DNA of 64,000 nt, taken from contig DAEB01000040.1 of the NCBI GenBank assembly GCA_002495185.1, forward strand, positions 28,418 through 92,417, written 5' to 3'. The stretch comes from Thermoplasmata archaeon UBA184 (GTDB lineage Archaea; Thermoplasmatota; Thermoplasmata; Lutacidiplasmatales; UBA184). A model generated the notes under the pieces. The model saw only the letters and a program-made list of their open reading frames with translations. It did no database searches and was not told the DNA's origin. A program made the translations under genes and the position numbers. This document shows positions 8,863 through 17,976 of the stretch, in pieces. The stretch's first letter is position 1; every line of letters starts with the position of its first letter.

Positions 8863-9083
8863 CGGACTCGGGGCCCCTCGGGCCCGCCGAGAATCGCGAC
8901 CCTGCGTCGACCCACCGCGGATGCAGGTCCCGGGAGTAGATCGAGATCTCACCCCTCCCGCGGCCGACCAAGCTCGCACCCATTCGCCCGGATGTCCGCA
9001 AGGGCGCCTCCCTCGGTTGGGTATATCGCAGGGAGATTCGCTTATGCAGTAGGGGACGGAGCGGTACCTTCGACGGGGGAACG

Positions 9084-9974
9084 ATGTCAGCGGCAGGGAC
9101 GATGCCCTCGACCAGCGTCCGGCCTCCGGACACGATCGTTCCCGCTCGCGGCGTAGGCCCCACGATCCTTCTGGTGATGCTGGTGGTGATCGGATTGGCG
9201 GTCTATGTAGCGATCGATGAGGGGAGCAGTCCGAGTAGCTCGGGTCCGCCGAGCTCCTGCGTTCCTCCCGGCGGCCCGGGTTGTCCTACGGGGTCCAACG
9301 TAACGTTGCAGGTCTTCGTTCCGTACCAACCGGGGCTGGGCCAGAGCATCGTGTCGGTCACCGAGGGCCTCCCGGTCCCCGTGTCCCTTTCCCTTTCGTC
9401 CGCGCAAGTCCCGGGGAACTGGACCGTGTTTTGGGGAGACGGAACCTACACGACCCAGCTCGGGACGGGCACTTCCGCGGAGTTCGTCCACACGTACACC
9501 GGACTTGGGCTCTTCGCTATCCTCGGCGCGGCGAACCTGGGGAACCGGACGGTGCTCAGCACCGGCGATCTCGTTCCCATCGAGATCGTCCCGGTCTCGC
9601 CGAGCGAGAGTTCGGGCGAGTTCCCGCTGCTCTTCACAAACCTCTCCAACGGCTCGTCCGGGGGGGTGAACTACCCCTGGGTGCACGTCGCCGGGACCGT
9701 CACCGTGTCCGCGCAGTACTCCGCGTTGCCCACGGATACCGGCTATCTGGCACAGCCACCCACTATCTTCGGGTCGGCCGGAGCCGACCGGCAGTGGGGC
9801 TCCGCCACGGCAGTGAGCGCGACCGCGGCGTACTCGTTTGACTCGCCGGGGATGTACGTGCTCGAGATGGTCGGCCCGGTCTTGAACCCGACCGGAACGA
9901 TCTACCAGAACTACACCTGGTCCGTGTACGTCGCACCCATAGGCATCCCGCTTGAATGCAACGCCTGCGGTTGA
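9084..9974 (+). CDS. membrane-anchored surface protein with PKD-like domain
   Basis: The 296-residue protein has a signal anchor at about residues 27-46, a Ser/Pro/Gly linker, then beta-sandwich sequence. FWGDGTYTT followed by FVHTYTGLG is the classic PKD signature (W-G-D-G-x...H-x-Y). Several N-x-S/T sequons suggest surface glycosylation. No C-terminal anchor is seen. It lies between two other surface-protein genes. The function is probably structural or adhesive. Confidence 0.8.
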   Translation: MSAAGTMPSTSVRPPDTIVPARGVGPTILLVMLVVIGLAVYVAIDEGSSPSSSGPPSSCVPPGGPGCPTGSNVTLQVFVPYQPGLGQSIVSVTEGLPVPVSLSLSSAQVPGNWTVFWGDGTYTTQLGTGTSAEFVHTYTGLGLFAILGAANLGNRTVLSTGDLVPIEIVPVSPSESSGEFPLLFTNLSNGSSGGVNYPWVHVAGTVTVSAQYSALPTDTGYLAQPPTIFGSAGADRQWGSATAVSATAAYSFDSPGMYVLEMVGPVLNPTGTIYQNYTWSVYVAPIGIPLECNACG

Positions 9975-10012
9975 TGGCACGAAGGACCCGGTCGTAGCAG
10001 GATCGACGGTCG

Positions 10013-13000
10013 TCAGGCCAAGCCGGGAGGGGGCTCGGACGATTGACGGCGAACCCGCCTCGTCGCGACGACCACCGCGCCGATCGCCCCGGCGACTGCA
10101 ACCCCGAGGACAACGTACCAATCCGTGAGGGGGAGTCCGAGCAAGGTGGTCGGCGCCGGAGCCACGCGGAACGAGAGCGTCCCGCTCTCGACAGTCACTC
10201 CGTTCGCGTCCGTGACGTTGACCATGACATAGAAGGTTCCCGACGCCGAGGGGGTGCATTCCACCATCGAGTCGTTCGAGCTGGTACATCCCGTCGGGAG
10301 CCCGGACCACGCGAAGCCGAGGGGGCCGCGTCCACCGAGGGTGGTGACGGAGAAGGAGACGAGGGTCCCGACGACTCCGGAGCTGGAGGAGGAGGCGGGG
10401 CCGGTCACCGAAAGCGCAGGGTACACGGTGAACCCCACCGAGCCCTGGACGGGGAGACCATTCGAGTCCGTGATGGTCACGCTCGCGTTCCGCGTGCCCG
10501 ATGCCGTCGGAGTACACTTCACCGAGGAGGAGTTCGCCCCGAGACATCCGACGGGGAGGCCGCTCCACTGGTAGGTGAAGACGCCGGTCCCTCCCGAGAG
10601 ACCGGCCGCGATGAACGTCACGTTCTCGCCAAGGTCGATGCTCGCCGGTACGGGAGAGATCCCGAGGAGGGACGGGTCGTTGTAGACGTGGTAGCTGGTC
10701 GTGGTGAAGCTCGTCCCATGGTTCGCGTCGACCACGGTGAGCTTCGCGACGCCCGCGCTCGCATTGGAGGGAACGCATGAGAGGCTCGTCGCGTTCGCCG
10801 AACTGCACCCAGCGGGAAGGTTCGACCACTGGTATTGGTAGGGGCCCACGCCACCGGTGGTGGGGCCGCTGGTCGCGAAACGGAGGGTCTGCCCGAGGTC
10901 CACGGTTTTCGGGAGAGCGGTCAGCGACCCGAGGGAAGGGTCGGAGTGAACGGCGAACGAGACGGTGCCGCTGGTCCCGACCCCACCCGCGGAGTCGTTG
11001 ACCTGGACCTGGACGGAAGAGTTGCCGGTCGCTGACGGGGTGCACGTGAGGCTCGCGGAGGAGACGGGAGTGCAACCGCTCGGGAGCCCTTCCCAGAGGT
11101 AGGCGTACCCGCCGGAGCCCCCGGAGACCTTGACCGTGAAGGTGGCCGCCTCGCCAAGGTCGATGGACGGGGCCGGAGTTACGGAGGGCGTCGTGACCGA
11201 CGGGCCGCCCGAGACCACGAACGAGAGCGTCGGGCTCGGGACGAAGAAGCTGCTCGCATCGGTGATGTTGACCTGGACGGGATAGGTTCCGGGCGCGGGA
11301 GGCGTGCACGTCGGCGCGGCGGTGTTGGTTCGATTGCACGGCGCGGGAAGTCCGCTCCAGCTGAAGGAGTAGGGGGAGGCGCCGCCCGTCGGGGAGACGG
11401 TGAAGGTCACCGGCGCGCCGGTCTCGACCGTCGATCGGCTCGGCGATGGGACTCCGACCGTAGGGTCGGCGTGGACGGTGAAACTGAGATTCGCGCTCGT
11501 GAAGGATCGGCTCGAGGAATCGGTGACCGTGAGGTTGACCTTGTACGTCCCGGTGTTAGTCGGAGTGCACAAGAGCGTCAGGGTCGTCGAGACACCGCAC
11601 CCCAACCCCGAGGGACTTGTCTGCCACGTGTACGTGTCCCCGCCCGAGCCGGGCGAAAGAAGGGTGCTCTCGAAGCTAACCGATTGCCCCAGGTCGACGG
11701 TGCCTTGAGTCGGCGCGGGCTTGCTGACCGCCGGGGTGCACCCCTCGGAAACGGTGACGCTCGTGGTGGACCCCGCGGCCACCAGGCATTCCCCGAGGTC
11801 GGTGTGGGACGACGTCGAGTTGACCCATACGTGGTACAGGCCCGGAACCAGGGTGAGGGTCGCCGCATCGTTCGTGAAGCGCCAGACGCTCCCAGGGATC
11901 GCGACCGTCCCCGAGGGGATTCCGGTCGCGGTGATCGCGATCTCGCCGACCTGGTTCTGAGAATACGCCTGAGCCGGCGTCGCGTTCCGTGTCGTCCCGT
12001 TGAGCTGGAGGGTGAGGGGAAGTCCCGCCGGGTCGTGCGAGAAGATCGACTGGATGTTGCTGACCGTCTCCGCCGTGTTGGCTCCGAAGTTCCAGACGGA
12101 CGGAGTCGCTTCGAAATTGTGTCCGTTCCAGTATTCGAGGCTGGAGGTGAGATGGGTCGGGTTGGCGGCGGCCGTCGAAGAGCCCCCTCCCGGTCCCCCG
12201 ATCGCGAGCTCGGCGTCGTAGAACCAGCCGCCGGGGTTGTAGTTGAAACCGTCCACGACGAAGTTGTTGTCCGCGCTCGTCGCGGTCGCCCAGGGCCAGA
12301 CGACGTTGTCGTAGGTGACGTAGTAGTTCGTGACCCCGTCCCAGTACTCGAACGCCACTTCGGGGGTTCCCGACCCACTCATGTAGGACTTTACGAGAAC
12401 TCCGAAATCCCCGGGGGTTGGCATGTTCTCATTCGCCCCCGGTTGCGTGGTCGCGCCGACGGCGTAGTAGCCCACGCACCCCGAGATCGGGTAGACCGTG
12501 CCGTTCCCCGTGACCGCCGTGTTGTCGAGGCAGCTCGAGCTCGTCGTCATGTTCCAGATGTTGTTCTCGAACTGCAGGTTCTTGCTCGAGGAATCCATGA
12601 ACGCGACGTCCTGGATCCAGTAGGCGTACGTGACGCCGGACTGTACGAACTGAAGAACGACGTTCAGCTGGTCTGAGAAGTAGGTATCCCCGCTCTCCTG
12701 GATGTTCATGTTTTGCCAGGAGAAGTTTCCGAGGAACTCGGACGTGCTGTACGTGTAGGGGTTCCCGCCCTGGCCGACGCCGAAGTCACCGATGCCCATC
12801 GGAGCCGGCTCGGAACCGTACCCCCCCGTGGGACTGACCTTCGCCGGAGCAGGGAGACCGATCCGATGAACGTGCACCGGGGGAAACGCAATGGGGCGAG
12901 AGCCCGGCGCACCGTGCGGCGTAGGGACGGGCACCGAAGGAGGGGTTGTCGACGCAGGATGGGGCTCTCCCCAAGAGCCGCCCAGGGCCATCAGGACCGT

Positions 13001-13087
13001 TCCAATGACCACTCCGAGGGCCACCGACGCGGTGACCTTCCACGTCCGTCGAGATTCCGCGCGAAGCCGGGGGGTGGGCATAGGCAC
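10013..13087 (-). CDS. thermopsin-family (peptidase A5) surface protein with six Ig-like repeats and C-terminal anchor
   Basis: The 1024-residue protein has a signal helix (residues about 15-38) and a thermopsin domain (about 80-440) with family features PMGIGDFGVG, YTYSTSEFLGN and FVVDGFNYNPGGWFYDAEL. Six Ig-like repeats of about 88 residues follow, then a transmembrane helix near residue 990 and a short basic tail. Thermopsin is the acid protease of Sulfolobales and Thermoplasmata, acting outside the cell at low pH. Most are released, so cell anchoring through long repeats is notable. The GTG at 13087 and ATG at 13081 are both possible. A TATA box (13113-13120, reverse) favours a leaderless start at either. 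Confidence 0.88.
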   Translation of the reverse strand: MPMPTPRLRAESRRTWKVTASVALGVVIGTVLMALGGSWGEPHPASTTPPSVPVPTPHGAPGSRPIAFPPVHVHRIGLPAPAKVSPTGGYGSEPAPMGIGDFGVGQGGNPYTYSTSEFLGNFSWQNMNIQESGDTYFSDQLNVVLQFVQSGVTYAYWIQDVAFMDSSSKNLQFENNIWNMTTSSSCLDNTAVTGNGTVYPISGCVGYYAVGATTQPGANENMPTPGDFGVLVKSYMSGSGTPEVAFEYWDGVTNYYVTYDNVVWPWATATSADNNFVVDGFNYNPGGWFYDAELAIGGPGGGSSTAAANPTHLTSSLEYWNGHNFEATPSVWNFGANTAETVSNIQSIFSHDPAGLPLTLQLNGTTRNATPAQAYSQNQVGEIAITATGIPSGTVAIPGSVWRFTNDAATLTLVPGLYHVWVNSTSSHTDLGECLVAAGSTTSVTVSEGCTPAVSKPAPTQGTVDLGQSVSFESTLLSPGSGGDTYTWQTSPSGLGCGVSTTLTLLCTPTNTGTYKVNLTVTDSSSRSFTSANLSFTVHADPTVGVPSPSRSTVETGAPVTFTVSPTGGASPYSFSWSGLPAPCNRTNTAAPTCTPPAPGTYPVQVNITDASSFFVPSPTLSFVVSGGPSVTTPSVTPAPSIDLGEAATFTVKVSGGSGGYAYLWEGLPSGCTPVSSASLTCTPSATGNSSVQVQVNDSAGGVGTSGTVSFAVHSDPSLGSLTALPKTVDLGQTLRFATSGPTTGGVGPYQYQWSNLPAGCSSANATSLSCVPSNASAGVAKLTVVDANHGTSFTTTSYHVYNDPSLLGISPVPASIDLGENVTFIAAGLSGGTGVFTYQWSGLPVGCLGANSSSVKCTPTASGTRNASVTITDSNGLPVQGSVGFTVYPALSVTGPASSSSSGVVGTLVSFSVTTLGGRGPLGFAWSGLPTGCTSSNDSMVECTPSASGTFYVMVNVTDANGVTVESGTLSFRVAPAPTTLLGLPLTDWYVVLGVAVAGAIGAVVVATRRVRRQSSEPPPGLA
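10155..11735 (-). repeat. six tandem Ig-like domain repeats within the thermopsin gene
   Basis: Six units of about 264 nt (88 residues) have junctions near 11468, 11204, 10936, 10672 and 10416. Each unit has the pattern D/E-x-G-x-x-V-x-F, Y-x-W-x-x-L-P-x-x-C, C-x-P near the centre and V-x-D late. Every unit keeps two cysteines at the same places, so each domain probably has one internal disulfide. The sequences have diverged enough that the repeats are protein-level, not nucleotide-level. Confidence 0.85.
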
Positions 13088-13112
13088 GCTTCTCTGGGTT
13101 GCGCTGACCCTG

Positions 13113-13120
13113 CCTATAAT
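13113..13120 (-). promoter_or_regulatory. TATA box of the thermopsin gene
   Basis: The reverse strand reads ATTATAGG, centred about 30 nt before the GTG start and 36 nt before the ATG. This spacing gives a transcript with little or no leader, as seen at many promoters in this window. Confidence 0.5.
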
Positions 13121-13171
13121 GGTTGAGTCCTGCCGAGAGGAAGTTGCGGTCGGCCGGGCGTCGCGCGTCGG

Positions 13172-13996
13172 CTACGGAAGCGGGAGGGGCGACGTGGAAC
13201 CCGAGTAGCTTTCGGTTCCGAACACCGTGAACGTGAGCCCGAGCCCGGTCGGGTTCGACGGGCCCATGTCGATGAGGATGACGTCGATGGAGGTGAGCGG
13301 ATACGTGGCGGCGATCCCGGGGCCGTACACGAGCCAGCCCGTCGCCATCGACAGCTGGTTCCCCATCTGGGTCGAGTTGCTCTGGGCCTCCACGTTGCCG
13401 ATGACACCGATCACCGAGAATCCCCCGGAGCCGGTCAGGATCGGGTACTGCCCGCCGGCGGCGGTCCGCACGGAGAAGAGGACGTCTCCGAAATCCGCCG
13501 AGGACGCTTCGATGGTGATGGAGTAGGTGTAATCACCGCCGTTGCAGCCGTTCGAGACGAAGGTGTACCCCGTCGCGCAGTTCCCGGCCACCGGGTTGCC
13601 CACGGCGAAAGCGCTCCCGATCGGGAGGAGGGACGACGTGAAGGTGATGTTGACCCAGCTTTGCAGGTAGAGAGTGGTCACGATGCCCGAGGGCGGGGAC
13701 GCCGTGTAGTTCTGCACCGGTAGCACCGTGAAATTGTACGTCCCCCCATTGACCGAGAACGAGATCGAATCGCTCGCGCCCTGGACGGTTGATGTCTCCG
13801 TCACGCCGTTGAGGGTGACCCCCCAGAGCACGCCCGGAGCAAGGCCGGTTTCTCCGAACACGACCGTGTCGCCTCCCCCCGGGGTGGAATTCAGTACGAA
13901 AAAGCCCCACAGGGCCACTCCGGCGGCGATGATCCCGATGACCAGGAAGACGACGGTGAGGGACTTGAGGGACGTGGCGGCCCGGGGCCGGCGCAT
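13172..13996 (-). CDS. membrane-anchored secreted protein, paralogue of the 7549-8862 product
   Basis: The 274-residue protein has one N-terminal helix (residues about 13-36) and an extracellular beta-rich domain. GNPVAGNCATGYTF, NGCNGGDYTY, GGFSVIG and a final IDMGPSNPTG region align with the C-terminal half of the protein encoded at 7549-8862. An AT-rich box (reverse GCAATATGA, about 14024-14032) lies near 30 nt before the ATG. It is probably a surface protein. It lies upstream of the thermopsin gene on the same strand, so the two may act at the same surface. Confidence 0.78.
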   Translation of the reverse strand: MRRPRAATSLKSLTVVFLVIGIIAAGVALWGFFVLNSTPGGGDTVVFGETGLAPGVLWGVTLNGVTETSTVQGASDSISFSVNGGTYNFTVLPVQNYTASPPSGIVTTLYLQSWVNITFTSSLLPIGSAFAVGNPVAGNCATGYTFVSNGCNGGDYTYSITIEASSADFGDVLFSVRTAAGGQYPILTGSGGFSVIGVIGNVEAQSNSTQMGNQLSMATGWLVYGPGIAATYPLTSIDVILIDMGPSNPTGLGLTFTVFGTESYSGSTSPLPLP

Positions 13997-14138
13997 CAGG
14001 AGTGTAGAGTTCCTGTCCCCTCATATTGCCTCCGACCAACACCGCGACCAGGTCGCGGTCCGCTCAACGCAACTGCCGTCGCGCCCTGACCGGCGGCACG
14101 CGGGAATCCACGACGACGGGCTCGCGAGCGACGGTGGC

Positions 14139-16445
14139 CTAGGGCTGCAGCGCCACCGTGACAACGCTCAGGGAGATCCATCCGATCGAGCGTCCGTTCT
14201 GGAGCGCGAGGAATCCTCGCAGCTCGACCGTCGGGTATGGGTAGGCGATGTGGAGGGGAAAGCTCAGTGAAGTCCATTGGGCGGGCGATAACTCCGACGC
14301 GTTCACGGGGACCCGGAAGAAGGTGGAGACGTTCTGGCTCCCCAACCACGTGGAGTCCAGGTAGGCGATAGGACCCGGCGGAGAGGAGGAGTTGGCGGTA
14401 CCCCCCTTCACGCTGAACGTCGCGACGTAGTCGCCCGGAAGGAACGTCGCGTACGGGCCGTACCAGATACCGGCCTCTACGTCCGCGAGGGGCCCTGTCG
14501 CAACTGAGGCGATGACAGTCCCCGTCAGACTGGTCGGGTCCGACACGACCCGCCCGGAGGGTCCCAGGCTGAGGTGGGAGGCGGTGTACTCGTACACCGT
14601 CGGAGGCGGTTGGACCTCCCGCACCTGAGGAACGCCCTGGTATCCAAGTTCGAAGAGGTAGATCGTCCCCGGAAACGAGTTCGAATAGATGTACGCGACC
14701 AGGCCGTAGACGGAGCTGTTGAACAGGTCGCTCTGAAGGAAGGCCGGGACGATCAGGAACTCTGAAGCGTCCGCGAGCACGAAGCGGGGGAGGTTGTTCG
14801 GCGAGAACGGGAAGTCCGGCACGGGATTCTGGGCGTTGATCACGAACCAGGGAAGTGGCCAGGCGTTCGGGTCGTTCGCAACGTAGGGGAACAGCCGGTC
14901 GGAGGCCAGGACCTGGCCGTTCGAGGGAATGTAGGAAACGATCCACGGCATCGATGAGGAGGCCGGATTCACGGTGTATCGAAACTCATACCCCGGAAGG
15001 GGGGTCGCGCCGAAGTTGGCGGTGTTGAACGGCGACATCGCCCCGTCCAACACGAGAATCGCAACGACCGTCCCGAGGACGACCCCCGGGACCGCGAACC
15101 GGCTCGTCCGACCGGGCAGCGTCCAACGCCGCGGGGCCGGGCGCTCGGTCCGGACACGGCGGAGAAGAACCACGAGGATGCTCGCGACGAGAAGCAGGCC
15201 CGCGGGAACCCAGAAGTACGGTCCGGCGGTGTACCGCAGCAGGCGCGTCGAGCCTCCGGGAACCAGAGCGAGCGCCATCAGGAATCCGGAGCCGGCCAGC
15301 AGCGGCAGGACGAGCAGGAACGAGCGGACCTCCGTCCAATCCAGTCGCTCGAGCTCCCTCAGGCCGAACACCGCCCCGATCGTGAGCGGGGGGACGGCGA
15401 TGAGCGCCTGCGAACCGCCGAAGTACGCGGAGAATCCCGGCGCGACGAACACCGAGTAGAGGAACCACGGCAGCGAGAGGATCAGGTATCGAGGGGCCAG
15501 GATCGGGAGGAACCCGAGGGTGGCGAGCAACAGCAACCAGTACCCGAAGGAATGGGGCAGGGTCGCCGCATTGGCACCGTAGCCGAAGATGAGCGACAGG
15601 CCGCCCGGTCCACCGGCCGTGACGGGGGCCACTCCCAGAACCGCCGGGACCAGCACGTACTGGATGGCTCGAACGGCGAAGTAGGCGACCCCGGCGAGGA
15701 CGAGGAAGGCGAGCATGATCCTCACCGGACGGTCCTTCAGCATCGCTCGCCAGGAGAACCGGAGCAGCTGCCCCCGTTCCACGAGGACCAGAAGGACCAC
15801 CGCAACGGCGAGGAAGGGGAACACTTCGAGAGTCATCGTTCCCATGACGAACGGCACCAGCGAGAGCGAGTAGCGTCCCCGCGACACCAGAACGAAGAAC
15901 GAGAGAATCTCCACGGGGAGGAACGACTCCCAGTGAAAATCGTACATCAATCCGGCCAGGATCGCGAACGACACGAAGTAGAGGAGGAGGATCGACCCCA
16001 CCAGCTCGACCCGCCGAAGCGACCCGCGAGCCAGATAGTAGAGCGGGATACCCGAGGCCGCAAAGACCGTCGACTGCACCGCGAAGAGCGTGAGCGGGAC
16101 GGGCCACGCCGCGTACAGCGGCACGACGAGCGCCGCGACGTACGTGCTGTGGACCTGTAGGAAGGAGTGCACGCCGTAGAACGAGCGGTCCGGGGTCTCG
16201 TAGAAGAGCTGGCCGTGGGCCGTCGTCCACAGAAGCTGTTGGTTCACGCCGAGGTCCCAAGCGCTGGTGAAGAAGTTCTCGTTGCGGAGGTTCGAGAAGT
16301 AGGCGATCACGACCGCGTAGGCGGCCAATAGGACCCCGAGGACGAGCCATCCCCGGTAGGGGCCGCGCAGGAGAGCGACAAGGCCCCGGGTCCTGGTTTC
16401 TTCGCGGTTCGGTGTGGGGGGCTGCTCGCTCGGACTCGCTGACAA
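14139..16445 (-). CDS. DUF2079-type polytopic membrane protein with extracytoplasmic C-terminal domain
   Basis: The 768-residue TTG-started protein has about ten to twelve membrane helices in the first 480 residues. WDLGVNQQLLWT soon after the first helix and the later YDFHWESFLPVE fit the DUF2079 pattern, whose early Asp resembles the catalytic Asp of GT-C glycosyltransferases. The last 280 residues are extracytoplasmic and beta-rich. It is a clear paralogue of the protein at 20558-23026 (shared SDRLFPYVAN/SDNLFPFVAN and NSSVYGLVAYIY/NQSVYGLVYVIY). The glycan-locus context suggests transfer of a lipid-linked sugar, but no activity is established. Confidence 0.8.
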   Translation of the reverse strand: MSASPSEQPPTPNREETRTRGLVALLRGPYRGWLVLGVLLAAYAVVIAYFSNLRNENFFTSAWDLGVNQQLLWTTAHGQLFYETPDRSFYGVHSFLQVHSTYVAALVVPLYAAWPVPLTLFAVQSTVFAASGIPLYYLARGSLRRVELVGSILLLYFVSFAILAGLMYDFHWESFLPVEILSFFVLVSRGRYSLSLVPFVMGTMTLEVFPFLAVAVVLLVLVERGQLLRFSWRAMLKDRPVRIMLAFLVLAGVAYFAVRAIQYVLVPAVLGVAPVTAGGPGGLSLIFGYGANAATLPHSFGYWLLLLATLGFLPILAPRYLILSLPWFLYSVFVAPGFSAYFGGSQALIAVPPLTIGAVFGLRELERLDWTEVRSFLLVLPLLAGSGFLMALALVPGGSTRLLRYTAGPYFWVPAGLLLVASILVVLLRRVRTERPAPRRWTLPGRTSRFAVPGVVLGTVVAILVLDGAMSPFNTANFGATPLPGYEFRYTVNPASSSMPWIVSYIPSNGQVLASDRLFPYVANDPNAWPLPWFVINAQNPVPDFPFSPNNLPRFVLADASEFLIVPAFLQSDLFNSSVYGLVAYIYSNSFPGTIYLFELGYQGVPQVREVQPPPTVYEYTASHLSLGPSGRVVSDPTSLTGTVIASVATGPLADVEAGIWYGPYATFLPGDYVATFSVKGGTANSSSPPGPIAYLDSTWLGSQNVSTFFRVPVNASELSPAQWTSLSFPLHIAYPYPTVELRGFLALQNGRSIGWISLSVVTVALQP

Positions 16446-16597
16446 CCCGTTACTCCCCTACTGCACTCTGGGAACAGTCTGTTGGGCCCGGGCCGACCGA
16501 CCGGGAGCCCATCACACAGTCTCCCCCAAGAACTTTGCCCGGGAGAGGCCGCCTCACCGGAAACGTCGGTGCCAAGAAGGCGGCGCCCCGGAGGTCT

Positions 16598-17722
16598 TCA
16601 CAAATCCCGGAACGCCCGCTCGACCGACTCTCGGAACGCGGCGGGCGAAAACCTCTCCCCGCGCCGAAGGGACCGTTCGGCAGCCGCCTGGTAGGCCGCC
16701 GGCCCGCTGAGGCTCGCGAGCGCCGCGAGCCACGGCCCGGTGTCGGTAGGCTCGAACAATGACCCGGAATCACCGACGATCTCGGCGAGCGGAGCGATGT
16801 TGCTGGCGAGCACCGGCAGGCCGAACGCCATGGCCTCGATCACCGGGCGTCCGAACCCTTCATGCAGGGAAGGATGCACGAGGACGTCGTTCGTCTCGTA
16901 CACCTGGTCGATGGAGGCAACCTCCGAGATGGTGGTGAGATTGGGGAGGTTCATCTGCGACACGAGGGCCCGAGTCTTCGACCGCAGGCGCGACAGGATA
17001 GTGAACTGAATCCGGTCGGCGTCCTTCCCTCGTGCCGAGTCCTGCGCGAGTCGGACTACGAACTCGAGGTTCTTGTAGGGGCGGTCGGTCGACACGCAGA
17101 GGACGCGGACCTTCCCCGTGGCTCGAATCCGCTCGAGGGACGCGGAGACGTGTTCCGGGTGGAAACCGAGCGAGTGCGTTTCGGGAACGACCCGGACCTG
17201 TTCTGGCGATACCCCCTGCTGCGTGACCTCCGTGGCCATCGACTCCGTCGGCACGAAGACTCTTTGCGCCAACCGCAGGCGGGGAATCGCGTAATGAAAC
17301 ATCCAGGTCGATGCGCGACGGTCGGCGAACCGGGTCAGCGGCTTCAGGTCGTGCACCCGAATGGCGCACCGAGGGTGGAAGCGAGCGGCGTTGACCAGCG
17401 TGGGGTCCATCAGGAACACGATATCGCTGGGGATCCGTCGGAGTCGATCGGGGAACGTCCAGAGGCGGTTGATCCCCATGTCGACCGTCTGATTGGGGAA
17501 TCCCAGGCCCCGCACGACGTGGTCGGGGTTCGATAGAGGGGATTGCACGCCTCGATCCAGGCACTGGTACCAGGAGACCCCGTACCCCAGCTCCGTGAGG
17601 GCGGTCCGGAAGGCGAGGCCGTCCAGGCTGATCCCGTCGGTCTTCCCGGAGGCGTTCACGATGGCGATCGTCGGGGTGGGGGGTCGCATGGCTTCTGGAT
17701 CCGCGCGCCGTTCAGAGCGCAC
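16598..17722 (-). CDS. GT4-type glycosyltransferase
   Basis: The 374-residue GT-B enzyme has the C-terminal nucleotide-sugar site of family GT4: HPSLHEGFGRPVIEAMAFGLPVLASN, with the E-x7-E spacing (Glu in HEGFG and in VIEAMA). A basic residue in VSTDRPYKNL contacts the phosphates in the family. It is cytoplasmic. An AT-rich box near 17751-17757 is about 30 nt before the GTG at 17722. An ATG 11 codons later is also plausible and begins closer to the first Rossmann strand. Confidence 0.88.
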   Translation of the reverse strand: MRSERRADPEAMRPPTPTIAIVNASGKTDGISLDGLAFRTALTELGYGVSWYQCLDRGVQSPLSNPDHVVRGLGFPNQTVDMGINRLWTFPDRLRRIPSDIVFLMDPTLVNAARFHPRCAIRVHDLKPLTRFADRRASTWMFHYAIPRLRLAQRVFVPTESMATEVTQQGVSPEQVRVVPETHSLGFHPEHVSASLERIRATGKVRVLCVSTDRPYKNLEFVVRLAQDSARGKDADRIQFTILSRLRSKTRALVSQMNLPNLTTISEVASIDQVYETNDVLVHPSLHEGFGRPVIEAMAFGLPVLASNIAPLAEIVGDSGSLFEPTDTGPWLAALASLSGPAAYQAAAERSLRRGERFSPAAFRESVERAFRDL

Positions 17723-17921
17723 GAGTTCTAGACAGGTAGGGTGGCGGCCTCACTTTAGGAGTCGGGGTCGATTCGACGACGGCGGGTGTGCGTCCGCCTC
17801 AGTAGGGGGCGCCGGACTCCTCCGCATGGCGCAGAACCTCGTCCTCCCGCACCCCGGGTTCCCCGACAGAGCTCTGGTTTAAGCCGTCGCAGTCCTCGTC
17901 TCGGCGTTGCCGCAGTACCAA

Positions 17922-17931
17922 AGATTAATTA
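17922..17931 (+). promoter_or_regulatory. TATA box of the 17977 glycosyltransferase gene
   Basis: GATTAATTAC is an AT-rich block in a GC-rich spacer, about 50 nt before the ATG, giving a leader of roughly 25 nt. Confidence 0.4.
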
Positions 17932-17976
17932 CCACTGCACGGGCGTTCTCGAGAGAGGACCGGGGTTGGGATCACG

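Noticed and set aside
9087..11339. 750-codon minus-strand open frame crossing the PKD protein and the thermopsin 3' half
   Set aside because: It is out of frame with the thermopsin gene and antisense to the PKD gene. Its Arg/Pro-rich composition and lack of any motif mark it as a chance frame.
10155..11735. CRISPR-like or nucleotide tandem repeat
   Set aside because: The periodicity is at protein level (about 88 residues) with divergent codons, and there are no identical short repeats with spacers.
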